Of a stretch of 64,000 bases of DNA, positions 36,950 to 47,426 are shown one piece after another. Under the pieces are notes generated by a model. It ran no database searches and was not told the DNA's origin. It saw only the letters and a program-made list of their open reading frames with translations. This DNA comes from Pisolithus tinctorius (taxonomy: Eukaryota; Basidiomycota; Agaricomycetes; Boletales; Pisolithaceae): positions 78,517-142,516 of the forward strand of contig JANFAH010000099.1 of the NCBI GenBank assembly GCA_024663395.1, read 5' to 3'. Positions within the stretch are counted from its first letter, which is position 1, and the number at the start of each line of letters is the position of its first letter. Both the position numbers and the translations under genes were made by a program.

Positions 36950-37745
36950 TTCTACAGTACGACACCGATCGTGAAGGTGACGCCGAGGGAGAGGAGCATC
37001 GCGCCATACGACGTCATCACCCATACATATACTGAATCGCTGGACTTCGGCAGGCTTACCAATGGCCCGCAGGATACCAATCGACAACTCTGTTGTACTT
37101 ACACCGAGCGTTCGCCATATCTCGTGCAGGGCCCGGGTACGAACACACAAGTTTACCGCAGGAACCGATGATCGCGGTCGCAGTGGAAGACACTTCGAAT
37201 ATGAATCTACAATAGTTTCCTCTGTGTCCCTTCTGAATGCAATAGCTGCATTCTGAGCATCCCAGATAAGATACGCGACAAGGGTCTGTACGCCAGAGTC
37301 AGCACGAGAAAGGAGCTAGCTTATGACATACATACTCCTACTGTCAAGATTCGACCATTCACATATACACCACCCTGCAACAAGGGATTTGCAAGATGCA
37401 GCTGACATCTGGCGGCGGGATACACCCATGGTAAAGCGCTGTGTGAACAGAGATATCTAGGACGTCTTGTGGTGCAGCGCGCCAGCGACTGGAGATGGTA
37501 TTTCACAGTTCCAAAGTGCTCTGGATTGCAGGGAGGAAAGCACTTGTGACCATTGATATCAAGCATTGTTAGTAACCCATACCAAAGATGGAACAGTGTT
37601 GCTGCGCCTTTGATGACCGCCAGCCCTTGACAGCACCTTCAGTGGTTGATCAGTCAATCCGGAGACGCTCCCACGGAACAATCATAACAGCCATGAATCT
37701 GATGAGTGTCCGATTGATAAGAAACACGGCCGAGCTAGTTCAACA
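36950..37745 (-). pseudogene. Inverted partial copy of the ankyrin/MYND and giant-gene starts
   Basis: Read on the minus strand, this segment repeats in the same order parts of 25.3-28.0 kb: the ankyrin-gene exon region (37,566-37,390 matches 25,465-25,640, including the block encoding CFPPCNPEHF), then the giant gene's N-terminal exons (37,255-37,120 matches 27,500-27,640; 37,090-36,960 matches 27,815-27,960). DNA further right, to about 37,745, matches 25,295-25,392. About 1 kb present on the left (MYND finger, ankyrin C-terminus, intergenic spacer) is missing here, and the joins are internal deletions. The copy carries its own frame breaks. It lies tail-to-tail with the decayed giant gene. 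Confidence 0.75.
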
Positions 37746-38644
37746 TTCATCCCCAGGTCCCTCATAGGAAGCAACGTCTAGGTTTAACAACTGAAATGGG
37801 TATACCGGAACGTATACTTTGCGGTTTGGGATTTGAACAATTTCAATACAATTTCAAGGAGCGATACCGGGGACGGACACTTACCATGAATCAAACTCGG
37901 CGTGCCGTGTTGCCCCAATGGATATCTCCAACAATCTCCTCCATCTTTGCGAACCTTCCTGTCGATTTTCCAAACCTCTCAAGGAATTGAGGGTGGAACA
38001 TGGCACGCGGTTGGACAGTCACGCTGAGTGCCGCTCTCTTAGATCGCCAATCACGAGTCGGCTTGACTTCGCCAGTATTAACATCACTGACGTACACTCG
38101 GAGGCGGGTTCCCGCGAAGTTCAATCCTCACAAGCGAGGGAGAGGGCGCCTGGAAGCATAACTTTGCACCGCTGATCTATTTGACTGTCAGCCTTCAAAC
38201 GTGGATCAGCCCGTTGGCCCAGGCATCGTCTTTGACTCGTAGATGGTGCCTTCGAAAAGCCGAAATTGGACCTCTGCCATGAATACCAGATGAGAGGGAG
38301 CATTAAATACGATGAATTATACTATACAATCAACGGCGTGGCGTGGGCCTGCGATGAATCGGGTCCAAAGCTGCCTAGCAATACATGAGTAATCCGGTGT
38401 ATGGAATCGAGACCAAGTCGTGGCCGTAAGAAATGATATGCTTGGTTGCGGCGATGTTAGTGACTGTATGACGCAATAAGGTTAGGTGTTGCGACGGTGG
38501 CAGTGCGATGGACGCGTTCACACCCCGCACGTCCGTTTGTTCAAGGCTCTCCGATTCCACTACCAAGTCCACGAAGTATGTTTGATCACCGACATTCGGA
38601 ACTCTCACCTGAATTCTTAGATTCACTCAACAATAGTCGTTTTC
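37746..38644. other. Intergenic region with a possible minus-strand gene remnant
   Basis: No supported gene. On the minus strand, 38,303-37,891 reads as two adjoining frames with an ordered look (FAGTRLRVYVSDVNTGEVKP and DWRSKRAALSVTVQPRAMFH), but I do not recognise the family and stops separate the pieces. It may be another decayed gene. The promoter of the Rtt106-like gene should lie next to 38,644. Confidence 0.3.
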
Positions 38645-40264
38645 ATGGATCAGTCTGATGTCACAGCGGCGAAGACACCTCTGCTGGATGTCCTGCTATC
38701 TCATCTTCCGAGCGAGTTTTCCGCACTAGGATGCTTGAGCACAGTGTCGTCACGCATGGACGTGGAGACGCTACTTTCCTTTGCTCTTGGTGGGGACTGT
38801 TCCGCAACAGTGTCACCTGAGACACGAAAACATTGGGTACAACAGCAACCCGAGGCTATCCGAGCAATTCAATGTATTCGAGGTCTAGACTCAAAGGCTT
38901 GCAAACGTCCTCTAGAAGATGGAAGTGCTGACGTGACGCAGAGCTCGAAGAGGCTGCGAACAGAACAAGTTGAGGAGGAGGAGGAGGAGGACGATCCTCC
39001 TCTTTTCACTCTGCCAACCATTTCCACGACGTCACCTGTCCGAAAAAAGGTTGACATCACAGTCCACTCACGATCAATCCGATTTGTTAATCCCTCTTCC
39101 CGTGTACTTGAAGCGTCCATCCCGCTCATGAGTATCACCCGCGCGTTCCTCTTCCCACGCGTGGTAAAGCCAAGGACCACTGGACTGTGGTACTTCTTTG
39201 CTCAGACGTGCCACCTGACAAGGGGAAAGCCGGCGCCACTGCACAACAGCAGGCAAAGCAGAACCCACAAGTCATATTCGGTCTCGACGCGCTAAGTACG
39301 GCTCAATTTGCCACGACGTCCTACTCGTTTTTCACAAAAGCGAACGGACATTCTGTGGCTAGTTCGAGGTCTATGACCACTACCACCGATACAGTGGAAA
39401 AAGGCTCCGAAACCTGCTCATCTCTCCGTAAACTTCTCTCCTTCCTATCTGTCCCCTTCCTCGAACCTTCCGCCAGTATATTCAAAAGCGCATGTGCGCC
39501 TGCTAAAGCCGGGAACAGTGCTGCTGGAATTGATGCATATCTATCCGCAAAGCAAGGAACGCTATGGTTTTTCGATTGTGGCATCCTATGGGGAGAGAGT
39601 AAGCCCTGTGAATTTTGGGCTGTAGAAGACTTAACAACACGAAATGGGGTCAAGTTATTGAGCGCCACGGGGCGGGCGTGTTCGGTTATACTGCGTAGAA
39701 GACGAACCGGGATTACCAAGGAGAGTGGTAATAGCAGTGATGAAGAAGAGTTTTCTGAGACGGAGTTTGCGATGATTGACGGGAAGGAACAAGATCCTAT
39801 TCTGCGTGGGTGAGAGAGCGGGAGGCCATCTTTGGAAGGCCTTCGGGATCTGCTCCAGACGAAACTTCGGTACGCAAGGGAGAAAACAGAAACCAGAAGA
39901 ACGCGGTTGCAAGCACCTCAGTGAACGGGCCCGCGTGGGACGATTCCGATTCAGATGACGAGGACTTTCGCTCTGACTCATCAGATAGCGCTAGTGGCGG
40001 CTCGACCCCGTCGGATAATTCCAATGACGAGCAGCCTGATGGTGATGCTAGTGACGAGAATGAAGAGAGTGGATATGGACGACGACGACGACGACGAGAG
40101 AAGAGGAAGCGGACGAAGAACTCGATGTCGCCCGGCACCCTCTATTGCGACGCGGTGCCATGCCCAAGATGTCCAAGTCTGCTGTGAACGCTGTCATTGA
40201 CATGGTCAACGAAGAGTTTGGGTTTGCAGGGGATAGCGAAGAGGACGAATTACAAGATGATTAG
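38645..40264 (+). pseudogene. Rtt106-like histone chaperone gene with frameshifts
   Basis: Rtt106 is a nuclear chaperone that hands H3-H4 to replication- or transcription-coupled assembly. The N-terminal helical part starts MDQSDVTAAKTPLLDVLLSH. The double-PH-like core is visible in pieces: RSIRFVNPSSRVLEASIPLM, SITRAFLFP, then in another frame GKAKDHWTVVLLCSDVP, QNPQVIFGLDA, VEDLTTRNGVKLLSATGRAC, EFAMIDGKEQDPI. A third frame gives RWVREREAIFGRP and an acidic tail (DDSDSDDEDF), and a fourth the family-like end ARHPLLRRGAMPKMSKSAVN with stop at 40,262-40,264. Frame changes are needed near 39,165, 39,806 and 40,090; the last lies in a GAC repeat. No intron can remove them without deleting conserved residues. 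Either this copy is dead or three short homopolymer/repeat errors exist in the assembly; genes nearby read cleanly, which favours decay. Confidence 0.72.
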
Positions 40265-40482
40265 GCTTCGTTCCTTACCGAGACCTTGCTCTCAATGTAT
40301 TTCAGCCCCTGATATTATTGTACATTCAGGTTTTGCACGACTAACGCACTGGCCGATCCAATTATATACAGTGTATCTTGTCTGAGCCAGAGCGGGCGGC
40401 ATCCTCAAGCCGACTTCACGAAAACCTAGTACCAACCAAGGATACTCTATTTGTTGGAGACAATTCAAACACATGAGTAGAA

Positions 40483-41085
40483 CTATGAGATCTCAAGTCG
40501 TCTTGCGCAAGCATGCTTTACGGCTAGCGTGGAGTAATACATTGCAGGAATGTCGACTGCCCAGATTCTGAAGGTAAGCAAACCCATGTCATCGTAGGGC
40601 ACGTTCTCCGCGTCCCTCGGACCGAAGCAAAAATCCGCAACACAACGCAAAACCTACATGGAGATATCAGTCTGGCGTAGAATTGCTGACCAGCCACTGA
40701 CCTGAGGAGAAAACACAAGACGCAGGGCAGTAAACACCATCCCTTGCCGATACGACAATCGCGCTTCTGCTGTGGTACCCTTCTTGGCAACGGATGCGCC
40801 AAGAATCGCCGTTGCCGCAAGGACGATGTCTGCCACGGTCTTAACCATAACCCAGCGACTCGTCTGCGACGCTAGGCGCCTGTCTGGTAGCCGACGACGC
40901 CTTTCCCCGGGCAGCCATGGAGTGACGGTACCAAGGTCCGTAATTACACTCAAAAGACATATGGCAGATGATATTGCGGGTACGAGGAAGACAAATGATG
41001 GTCGTGTGTGGCGTTTTGGTTTAATATGGGGTAAAAAATCTAGCAGATGGACACCCGAACCCGTTAGTCTCATGGTTCGGGGCAC
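40483..41085 (-). CDS. Small membrane protein, tandem paralogue A
   Basis: About 184 aa in two exons (41,085-40,702 and 40,653-40,483) with a 48-nt phase-0 intron (GTCAGT...TAG). A basic N-terminus (PHIKPKRHTRPS) is followed by a hydrophobic segment FVFLVPAISSAICLLSVITD, a loop with PWLPGERRRR, a second hydrophobic segment (MVKTVADIVLAATAILGASV) and a conserved tail FRIWAVDIPAMYYSTLAVKH. Two membrane passes plus an amphipathic end is the likely topology. No family name is known to me. Its neighbour at 41.8-42.4 kb shares the layout, the intron position and scattered residues. Confidence 0.6.
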
Positions 41086-41761
41086 GGTGTAGATGGAGAG
41101 ATGGAAGTGCCTGCCTCAAGGCCAAGGGTTTGGGATTCCATGCCTTGCGTGCTGGGTATCATGCTGATGACACATGGTGAATGATGTGGCATGTGAGCAC
41201 CCTGGGTTCTCGGGCGTCTATACGACACAGCTCTCCTGGTAGTAAGTTAACCACCAAGACTGCACTGACGAGAAGAGACTTGCCGTTCACCAGTAAGCGA
41301 ATATATGGTTTAAACCTGTTACTGACTGGTCGTGACCGTGATTCCACCGTTCCCTGTCTCCCTGATGTTGTTCAGGGAATACTTGGCTGAAGAAGATTTT
41401 GAACCGACGGGGCACCCGCGCGCTAAACTGTTTGAACTGTGAAATGGGGGATCGCAAGACACGCAGCCTCAGAGGGTCCACGTTCAGATGTGGCTGCCAC
41501 TCATCTCGAGAAATCCTGCGCTCCGTCGAACTTCGCGGTAGTACAATCCACACCACGTTGGTCTTGGTTAGGCTGGTCTCCCAGTGAAACTCCATACGCC
41601 GCTGCAGGCGATAGCACGAGAGTTAGAAGTAACGGACACCATCGGGGCAATACTCGCTGAACCACCTGTGACCTGTACCAACATCGATGTCATATCATGT
41701 CAATTCATAACCACGGCACTACCACCACAATCATGCTGGTACGTATGTAACCACTGTTCAG

Positions 41762-42366
41762 TCATCGAATAGTAAATGTGCGGTAAATCATTGATGTAGT
41801 GGCATGCCTGAATGCCTCCAAAAAACAGAAAAAAGCAGGGACGTCTGCTGTCAAAATCCTGAAAGCATGATACCGAAGGAACAGCCGCAAGGCGCCCCTC
41901 GTATCCGTGCGGTCGTGAACAATTTTCCTCGCGCAGCGTCCAATCTGCACACAAAGCCCCGAGGGACATCAGCCCTGTCAGAAATCACGAGGATCCGGGA
42001 GAGACTGACATCCAAAGCGACTATGAGATGCCAAGAAGCGAACAGTGCCCCATGTAGATACATCTGACGTCCCCATCCAGATGTACTCTTCTGTGCGATG
42101 CACCCACCAGCAATTGTCGTGACGACAAGAGCTAGCTCCCCCCTTGTTTTCAGCGTGAACCACCGGGCGAACCACGGGACTACTATTCGACGACGGTCGC
42201 GCATGCGTAGCCACGGTATGAGAGATTGATAGTCGGAAATGGCGTGCGCAAGGGTTGCTGCTGAGCATATAACGGGAAAGAAGAGCTTCAGGCTACGGAA
42301 TGAGCATTCCTGTGCACGGTGTAGCGCGATCTCATAGAGACGACCTGAGAGAAATCGCTGGAGCAT
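41762..42366 (-). CDS. Small membrane protein, tandem paralogue B
   Basis: About 179 aa in two exons (42,366-42,010 and 41,944-41,762), again with a phase-0 GTCAGT intron at the matching place. Shared with paralogue A: a hydrophobic first segment with P-x-I-x-SA and an Asp a few residues on (FFPVICSAATLAHAISD), then IPWL, a Arg-Arg pair, a second hydrophobic segment (GELALVVTTIAGGCIAQKS), an R-C pair right after the intron, and the tail YHAFRILTADVPAFFCFLEA. The two proteins are highly diverged, so the duplication is old. Function unknown. Confidence 0.55.
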
Positions 42367-43563
42367 GACTCAACTTCTGTTGTCGTAGATGCAGATAGAG
42401 GTCAGCTGCCGCCATTTAGGTTTTGGAGACCGTTTCAGACTCGTGGATTGAGCGAGGCATTATAATATAGTACGTACACGCGGTTAGCTTGGAAACACGC
42501 TGGTAACGGCAAGTAACTTCTCTCTGAATTCTCGAGTGTTTGCAACAGTACCCAGAGGCGCAGGTCACATACCGGGGGGAGGACGAGATAGAAGAGTTTG
42601 AGAACGTCGACGAATCAGTGTCGGTATTCGGATAAAACACGACATTTGGTTGCTCGGAATTCGGTGCATGACCGGAATGCGCCTCTCACATCCATTCAGC
42701 TGCCCAGTGGTACCCCAGCAGTGTCCCCGTGTATTAGTACCGCTCAAGGTTGGTTCCGATAGACTACTAGCAGCTGTTAGCAAGACTGAACTTCACCTTG
42801 TTTACAAAGTCACTGCAACTTGAAATTCGTTTGGTCTTTTTTCGTTACCCACGAATCTGCATCCCACAGCCTCGATTCAAGTTCAGTCAGGGAAGCCCAG
42901 TAGAAGGGAACATGGTCGTGCATCTGGGTGCAGTCCGGCAGGGATTTATACGCCACCGTAAATTGTCTGAGATAGTTTGGGAATATTATGTGGATAAACC
43001 AACGAGCCGATGTGAGATGACTCCAGAGCGCACGGTAATTCTCTAGCACATGTGGACGGACACCTATCAGACGCTGCGTCGTAGTGTGATGCAGTGGTGT
43101 GCGCTGCCTACAGCACGCACCGCACCATCACACTACCAAGTGTAAGATCATTTTCTGAGTATCAGTGGTGGAGACATAAGGCGCTCTGCCACATAGTCTG
43201 GAGAAAGTCCACCAAATGTAAGCACCGCCACCAGCCAACTTTCCGAGATAGACTGACTTTACCATATTCGTGACGAGAGGCATACACAGTCCTCGTACCC
43301 TTAGCCAATTGGCGTGGAGTTGCGACAGAATCGTTGCTGGCAGACAAGAACCTCACATTCTGTTCCATGGAACCGTCATTAGGAGACCGAACTCTGTCCG
43401 GTACGCTTCACCATGTACCCCCACTGATCAACACCTTTGTGAACAACCCAACGAGAGACATCTCGAAGAGGATCGAGGTCTATGGATTACAAACGACTAC
43501 CAATCTATTATTTCTACGGCCATCCGTCACTGGGGTCCCCCGTCCTTTCTAACTACATGATTT
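42367..43563. other. Intergenic region with a hairpin
   Basis: Lies between the start of membrane paralogue B and the end of the MFS gene. It has only short shadow frames. It holds the palindrome relative at 42,792-42,813 and the hairpin at 43,081-43,136. Confidence 0.45.
43081..43136. repeat. 56-nt imperfect hairpin
   Basis: The outer arms GTAGTGTGATG and CATCACACTAC are perfectly complementary (11 bp). The inner GC-rich arms (about 43,092-43,107 and 43,113-43,125) pair partly around a loop near CTACA. It stands about 430 bases beyond the stop of the MFS gene. Candidates are a short inverted-repeat mobile element or a structured RNA. Confidence 0.65.
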
Positions 43564-45882
43564 CTAGATGGAGACCTTACCTCGGGGCTCATATGGAAGC
43601 AAGAGGACTACGAAACCAGCGAACAACAGCAGACTGCCAGCGACGTAAACAGGTACGGCTGTCGACAAGTTAGCGTACAACGCGATAATGGGGGCCTACC
43701 ACGATTTTCAGCACAGGTGACAGACAAATGATGATGGTAAAGCAACTTACCATAATCCCGAATACGCCTTTAGCGGTGGAGGTCAAGCAATTCCCTGTCC
43801 CACGGTGTATGGCCGGGAAGATCTCAGATGAAATCGCATACAGTACGCCATACATAATCTGCGTATTAACCCCGTAATCAGCGCAGAGGCACATATGCGA
43901 CAGGATCATAAGCAGGAAAAAAAACTCACATTACTGAACAACGCGTAACCGCAATTCCATCCCAGAAGCTCGTTTGACGTCCGGGATGTGGTACTCGCGA
44001 AGAGGAAGGTGCCAGTTAGCCCTTTATTTCGCGAGGAGTCGTTGAGTAATGTCATGCGAAACGAGTTTTGTATTACTCGCCTGCAGCGATTGCAAGGGTA
44101 CCCTTGCGCCCGACGTAGGGAACCTCCACGGCCCAACCAGCGAGGAGGGCTGCAGGAATACCGACGGCACTAAGGATCACCTGCTATAAGGCCACGGCGA
44201 GGGGTAAGATATTTGAGTGAGGGTGACTTTGGGATGCGTACATTACGATACGTGATGTAGAGCGAGCCATCTCCAAATGTGACACCGCGAGTGGTGAGGC
44301 TGCAATATATAAATCCATCCATCACCAAAGAGCTAGATTGACAAACAAACCCACATGTATGGCAGGAAGTTATTGTACAAGGTAGATGCAAGACCGATAA
44401 CACCTAGGGTGGTGTGTCAGCAACGTACCTGTGCACCAGCTCACGCAAGGCGCTGCTCACCCCACACCACAATTAACAGACTAGTCGACCACGCCATCTT
44501 AGGTGTGGCAAACAAGGCCCTGATATGATCTATGGCGAAGCCCGAGCCTTCGCTGAGGATTCTGCGCCTACCAGTAGAACCAAAAACGTCACGCCCACGG
44601 ATCTTGCCTGGGGCTTCAAGTTCCTCGACGGTAAGTGGGTTTGGCTTTCCATTACATTCAGCAAGTTTGCGGATGACATCCACAGCTTCCGCGTCCTTCC
44701 CGATACCAGAGAGGAATCGCGGACTCTCTAGCAAGTTGAACACGAAAAACCGGATACCCCAGAGGAAAAGGGTCAGTCCACCCAGGACAAATAAGAGATA
44801 ACGCCAGCCCATGTTATCAGATCTATCACAATCAGCGGACGAAGAGCAGCTGTAACCCGCAATAAGAGGCCATGCGATCTTTGTTGCTCGGTAAGCTGCC
44901 AAGAATGGGGAAGGCATGAAAGTGGCCTTACAAGGCTTGCCAGAAGTTGTCCGAGGCACCACCAGATAGAAAGGATGGTTAACAAGTATTGATGTGAGCC
45001 TGGGACGAAGTCTGACAAAGTATGAGAGGTGCATTTCAAAGGAAAAGCTGGACATCCTTACCCAAGAATACGGCGGCGTCAACGGGCATGTTACCTGTCA
45101 CAGAAGGCTTCATAGGAGGTCAAGAATCAAATCCACAGAATCCATACCGCCGACTCCAATGCTGACGAATGACATGAAAACTGCGAGAGCAACGAAGCTA
45201 GGTGATCCTCCAGCAACTACACCAAATATGCCCGCAATGAGTAGCGTCAAGTTGAACGACCATCTGTGAGATGATGTCAGTATTGTTCGCAGAAGCGCAG
45301 CGAAGCGAAAACATATGACTAAACAGACCTCCTTCCCCAGATATCGCACCCAAGCCCCCAGATGAGACCGCCAAAGAACAGCCCGATATTTGACGCCAAA
45401 GATAGGAAAGGACCGTTGAACTGGAATTCGTTCACCGCGGGTGTCAGTATAAGTCCGCTCATTGACTGATTGACTGATGATTCAGTGGGTTGCACCATCT
45501 GATTCAGCGCTATGAAACTCACAGGCCAGGCACTGTCACTGTGTGCAAAATCATTTACATGAGCAGCAGGACAGAACAGCCGATTAACGGAAGACCCACG
45601 CAAACCACCCGAAACCGGCAACCACAAACAGACCCCACTTACAGACCCAGTTGCTAAGTCAGGTAAACATGCACACGACGGAGGTACTCTTACCTGGTAC
45701 TTGCCCATTCCAATGTCCTGAATCGAACGGTTCAAGATCTGAGCTTTCGCATGGTATACCAGATCGACGTATTCATTTTCGTAGAGATCGAAAGGTGGAC
45801 CAGTGATTGGGTTCGTTCGTCCATAGGGAGGTACGTCGGGATGCGGTACGATAGTATCGTCTTTTACTGGGGCCTCAGACAT
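43564..45882 (-). CDS. MFS transporter, apparently intact
   Basis: Twelve-helix major-facilitator protein, likely in the plasma membrane. Start ATG at 45,880-45,882 (MSEAPVKDDTIVPHPDVPPY); a longer in-frame start at 46,044 is less likely. Blocks in order: KAQILNRSIQDIGMGKYQ, WGLFVVAGFGWFAD, NIGLFFGGLIWGLGCDIWGR, WSFNLTLLIAGIFGVVAGG, PVDAAVFL, FVPGSHQYLLTILSIWWCLG, MGWRYLLFVLGGLTLFLWGI, LESPRFLSGIGKDAEAV, GVTFGDGSLYITYRN, AALLAGWAVEVPYVGRKGTL, ELLGWNCGYALFSN, YGVLYAISSEIFPAIHRGTG, and the end LLLPYEPRGKVSI-stop (stop at 43,564). More than ten short introns are needed; all junctions I checked keep frame, including a possible GC donor near 44,080. Substrate is unknown; the SV2/organic-ion or metabolite-proton type fits better than a hexose carrier. 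Confidence 0.82.
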
Positions 45883-46690
45883 AACTGCGAGTCCACTCGT
45901 CTCGTTGACAGTGAAATCCTTGCACAGGTGCGGCGGTGAGATTCTGAGAAGCAGTGGGAACCGAACTACCCAAAATTTGAATGTTGCTCGATCGGGGTCT
46001 ACATTATATTGTGCGCAGATATGAATACATGACTGACTGAGCAAGTTCTGCCCTCGGCCTCAATCCTCATCCTTGCGGCCGATTATGAATCAACCAAACA
46101 TGTTTTTTTTTTTCACAGGCGTGATTTGGATGTAATGGAGAAGTTTACTGTAAGTCTTAGAACGATCAATGCACGAGTGCCAAGTGTCTGGTGGCAACTG
46201 GCACCACACACTTCCCAGTGCCACCATGTGTGGTCGACTGTATATCCCAACGACAAGCGTTCATCCGGATGTGCGGCCTGGCAAGACCGAGTGCTAGGAG
46301 AAGCATGCTACTAGAAGGTTTCGAAGCCTCAGGCCCATCTACAAAACTAAGCGCTCGACGAGTGCTCGTCGAGCAGACTGATTCGGTATAGGTCAGGTTT
46401 AGATTACCCAAGGTCCTTTTATGGGTATATTTTTTCGCAAACCAGAATTCCAACAGATCGGGGAGAGATCAAGCACAATCTTATTGTATCATTGTGTCTA
46501 CTAGTACACAGCTATGTATCTATGTAGAACTTGGAGTAATCAACAATTCTCCCTGCTGGAAGACCAGTGGCCTAATGTATTCTATGAAGGAACTCATATC
46601 TTGACTAATATAGTGTATGTAATTTGAGTAAATTTTGCAGAATAACTGTGAAGAAAATTTGGTGGCCTTGTATGTTCCATCTTGGTGTTC
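45883..46690. other. Boundary segment between genic DNA and transposon island
   Basis: The MFS promoter lies on the left. CG dinucleotides are common to about 46,460 and then become rare. A perfect hairpin sits at 46,353-46,374. No gene is supported. Confidence 0.5.
46353..46374. repeat. Perfect hairpin at the composition boundary
   Basis: GCTCGACGAG and CTCGTCGAGC are exact reverse complements with a 2-base spacer TG. It carries six CG dinucleotides, while DNA a hundred bases to the right has almost none. Confidence 0.7.
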
Positions 46691-47426
46691 TGTCAAGTCT
46701 GGGCCTACTCCAACCAACTTCAACACTATATAAGGTCTGGAGAGAGGTTTGGAAGCAATTCTGACTCAAAAGGACAGAACTCTGACTGGCAGAGTGTTGG
46801 CAGAAAACAAAGTCCACCGAGACAAAGGTGGAGCAGAGTGAGGGCATTGGGTTTAGCTTGTGTGCTACCCCCTTGCATGATCTCAGCCCTTGTATTTCAG
46901 AGGGAGAGCACAGATAGAAAGTCAGAGGTAACTCTGACAGGCAGAAGATGGAGACAGAAGGAGTAGGAACTAAGTTGATATTCATACTGAAGAACAGCAG
47001 AGTATGATACATGCCTTTATATTACTATGGAGGTACAGTAATTGGAATCAGAACTGACATATGGAGACTCATAAATTTTCAAGTAAAACTTCCTAGACAA
47101 CAAATGAAGGGTAGACAGAGGACATATGAATGGGTAACACAGAACACCCCAAAAAGGGAACAGTCCAGGTGCTGGACCATGCAGTGCATGTGCTGCAGAG
47201 TACCTGATCATGCACTGTCAGGGAGAAGTCCAAAGGGCAGTCACATGACTCCCCAGAGAGTGGTCCATGCAGTCTGGTAGGGGAACAGTACAAGTCTGAC
47301 AGCAGTTGGAGCAGAGATGACTTATAAATGTCAGGGGATGGGTGGAGTTGGCACAGAGTGAGTGAACGACTGGTGGAAAGGGGTGTGGAGTGAGTGGGGA
47401 CTTAGGATGAATGCATAGTCATGACA
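46691..47426 (+). mobile_element. Solo LTR, copy 1 (736 bp)
   Basis: Begins TGTCAAGTCTGGGCCTACTC and ends ATAGTCATGACA, so it has TG...CA ends within a 5-bp inverted pair TGTCA/TGACA. It matches 56,329-57,063 over its whole length, about four bases in five by eye. A TATA-like box TATATAAGG lies at 46,733-46,741. The flanks share GTTC (left ...GTTC, right GTTC...), a possible 4-bp target duplication. No gag-pol sequence is attached, so it is a solo LTR left by recombination. Confidence 0.8.

Noticed and set aside
36602..37150. A separate minus-strand gene of 182 codons
   Set aside because: Its recognisable half is the inverted copy of the giant gene's N-terminal exons, and the rest is antisense to the giant pseudogene's 3' end.
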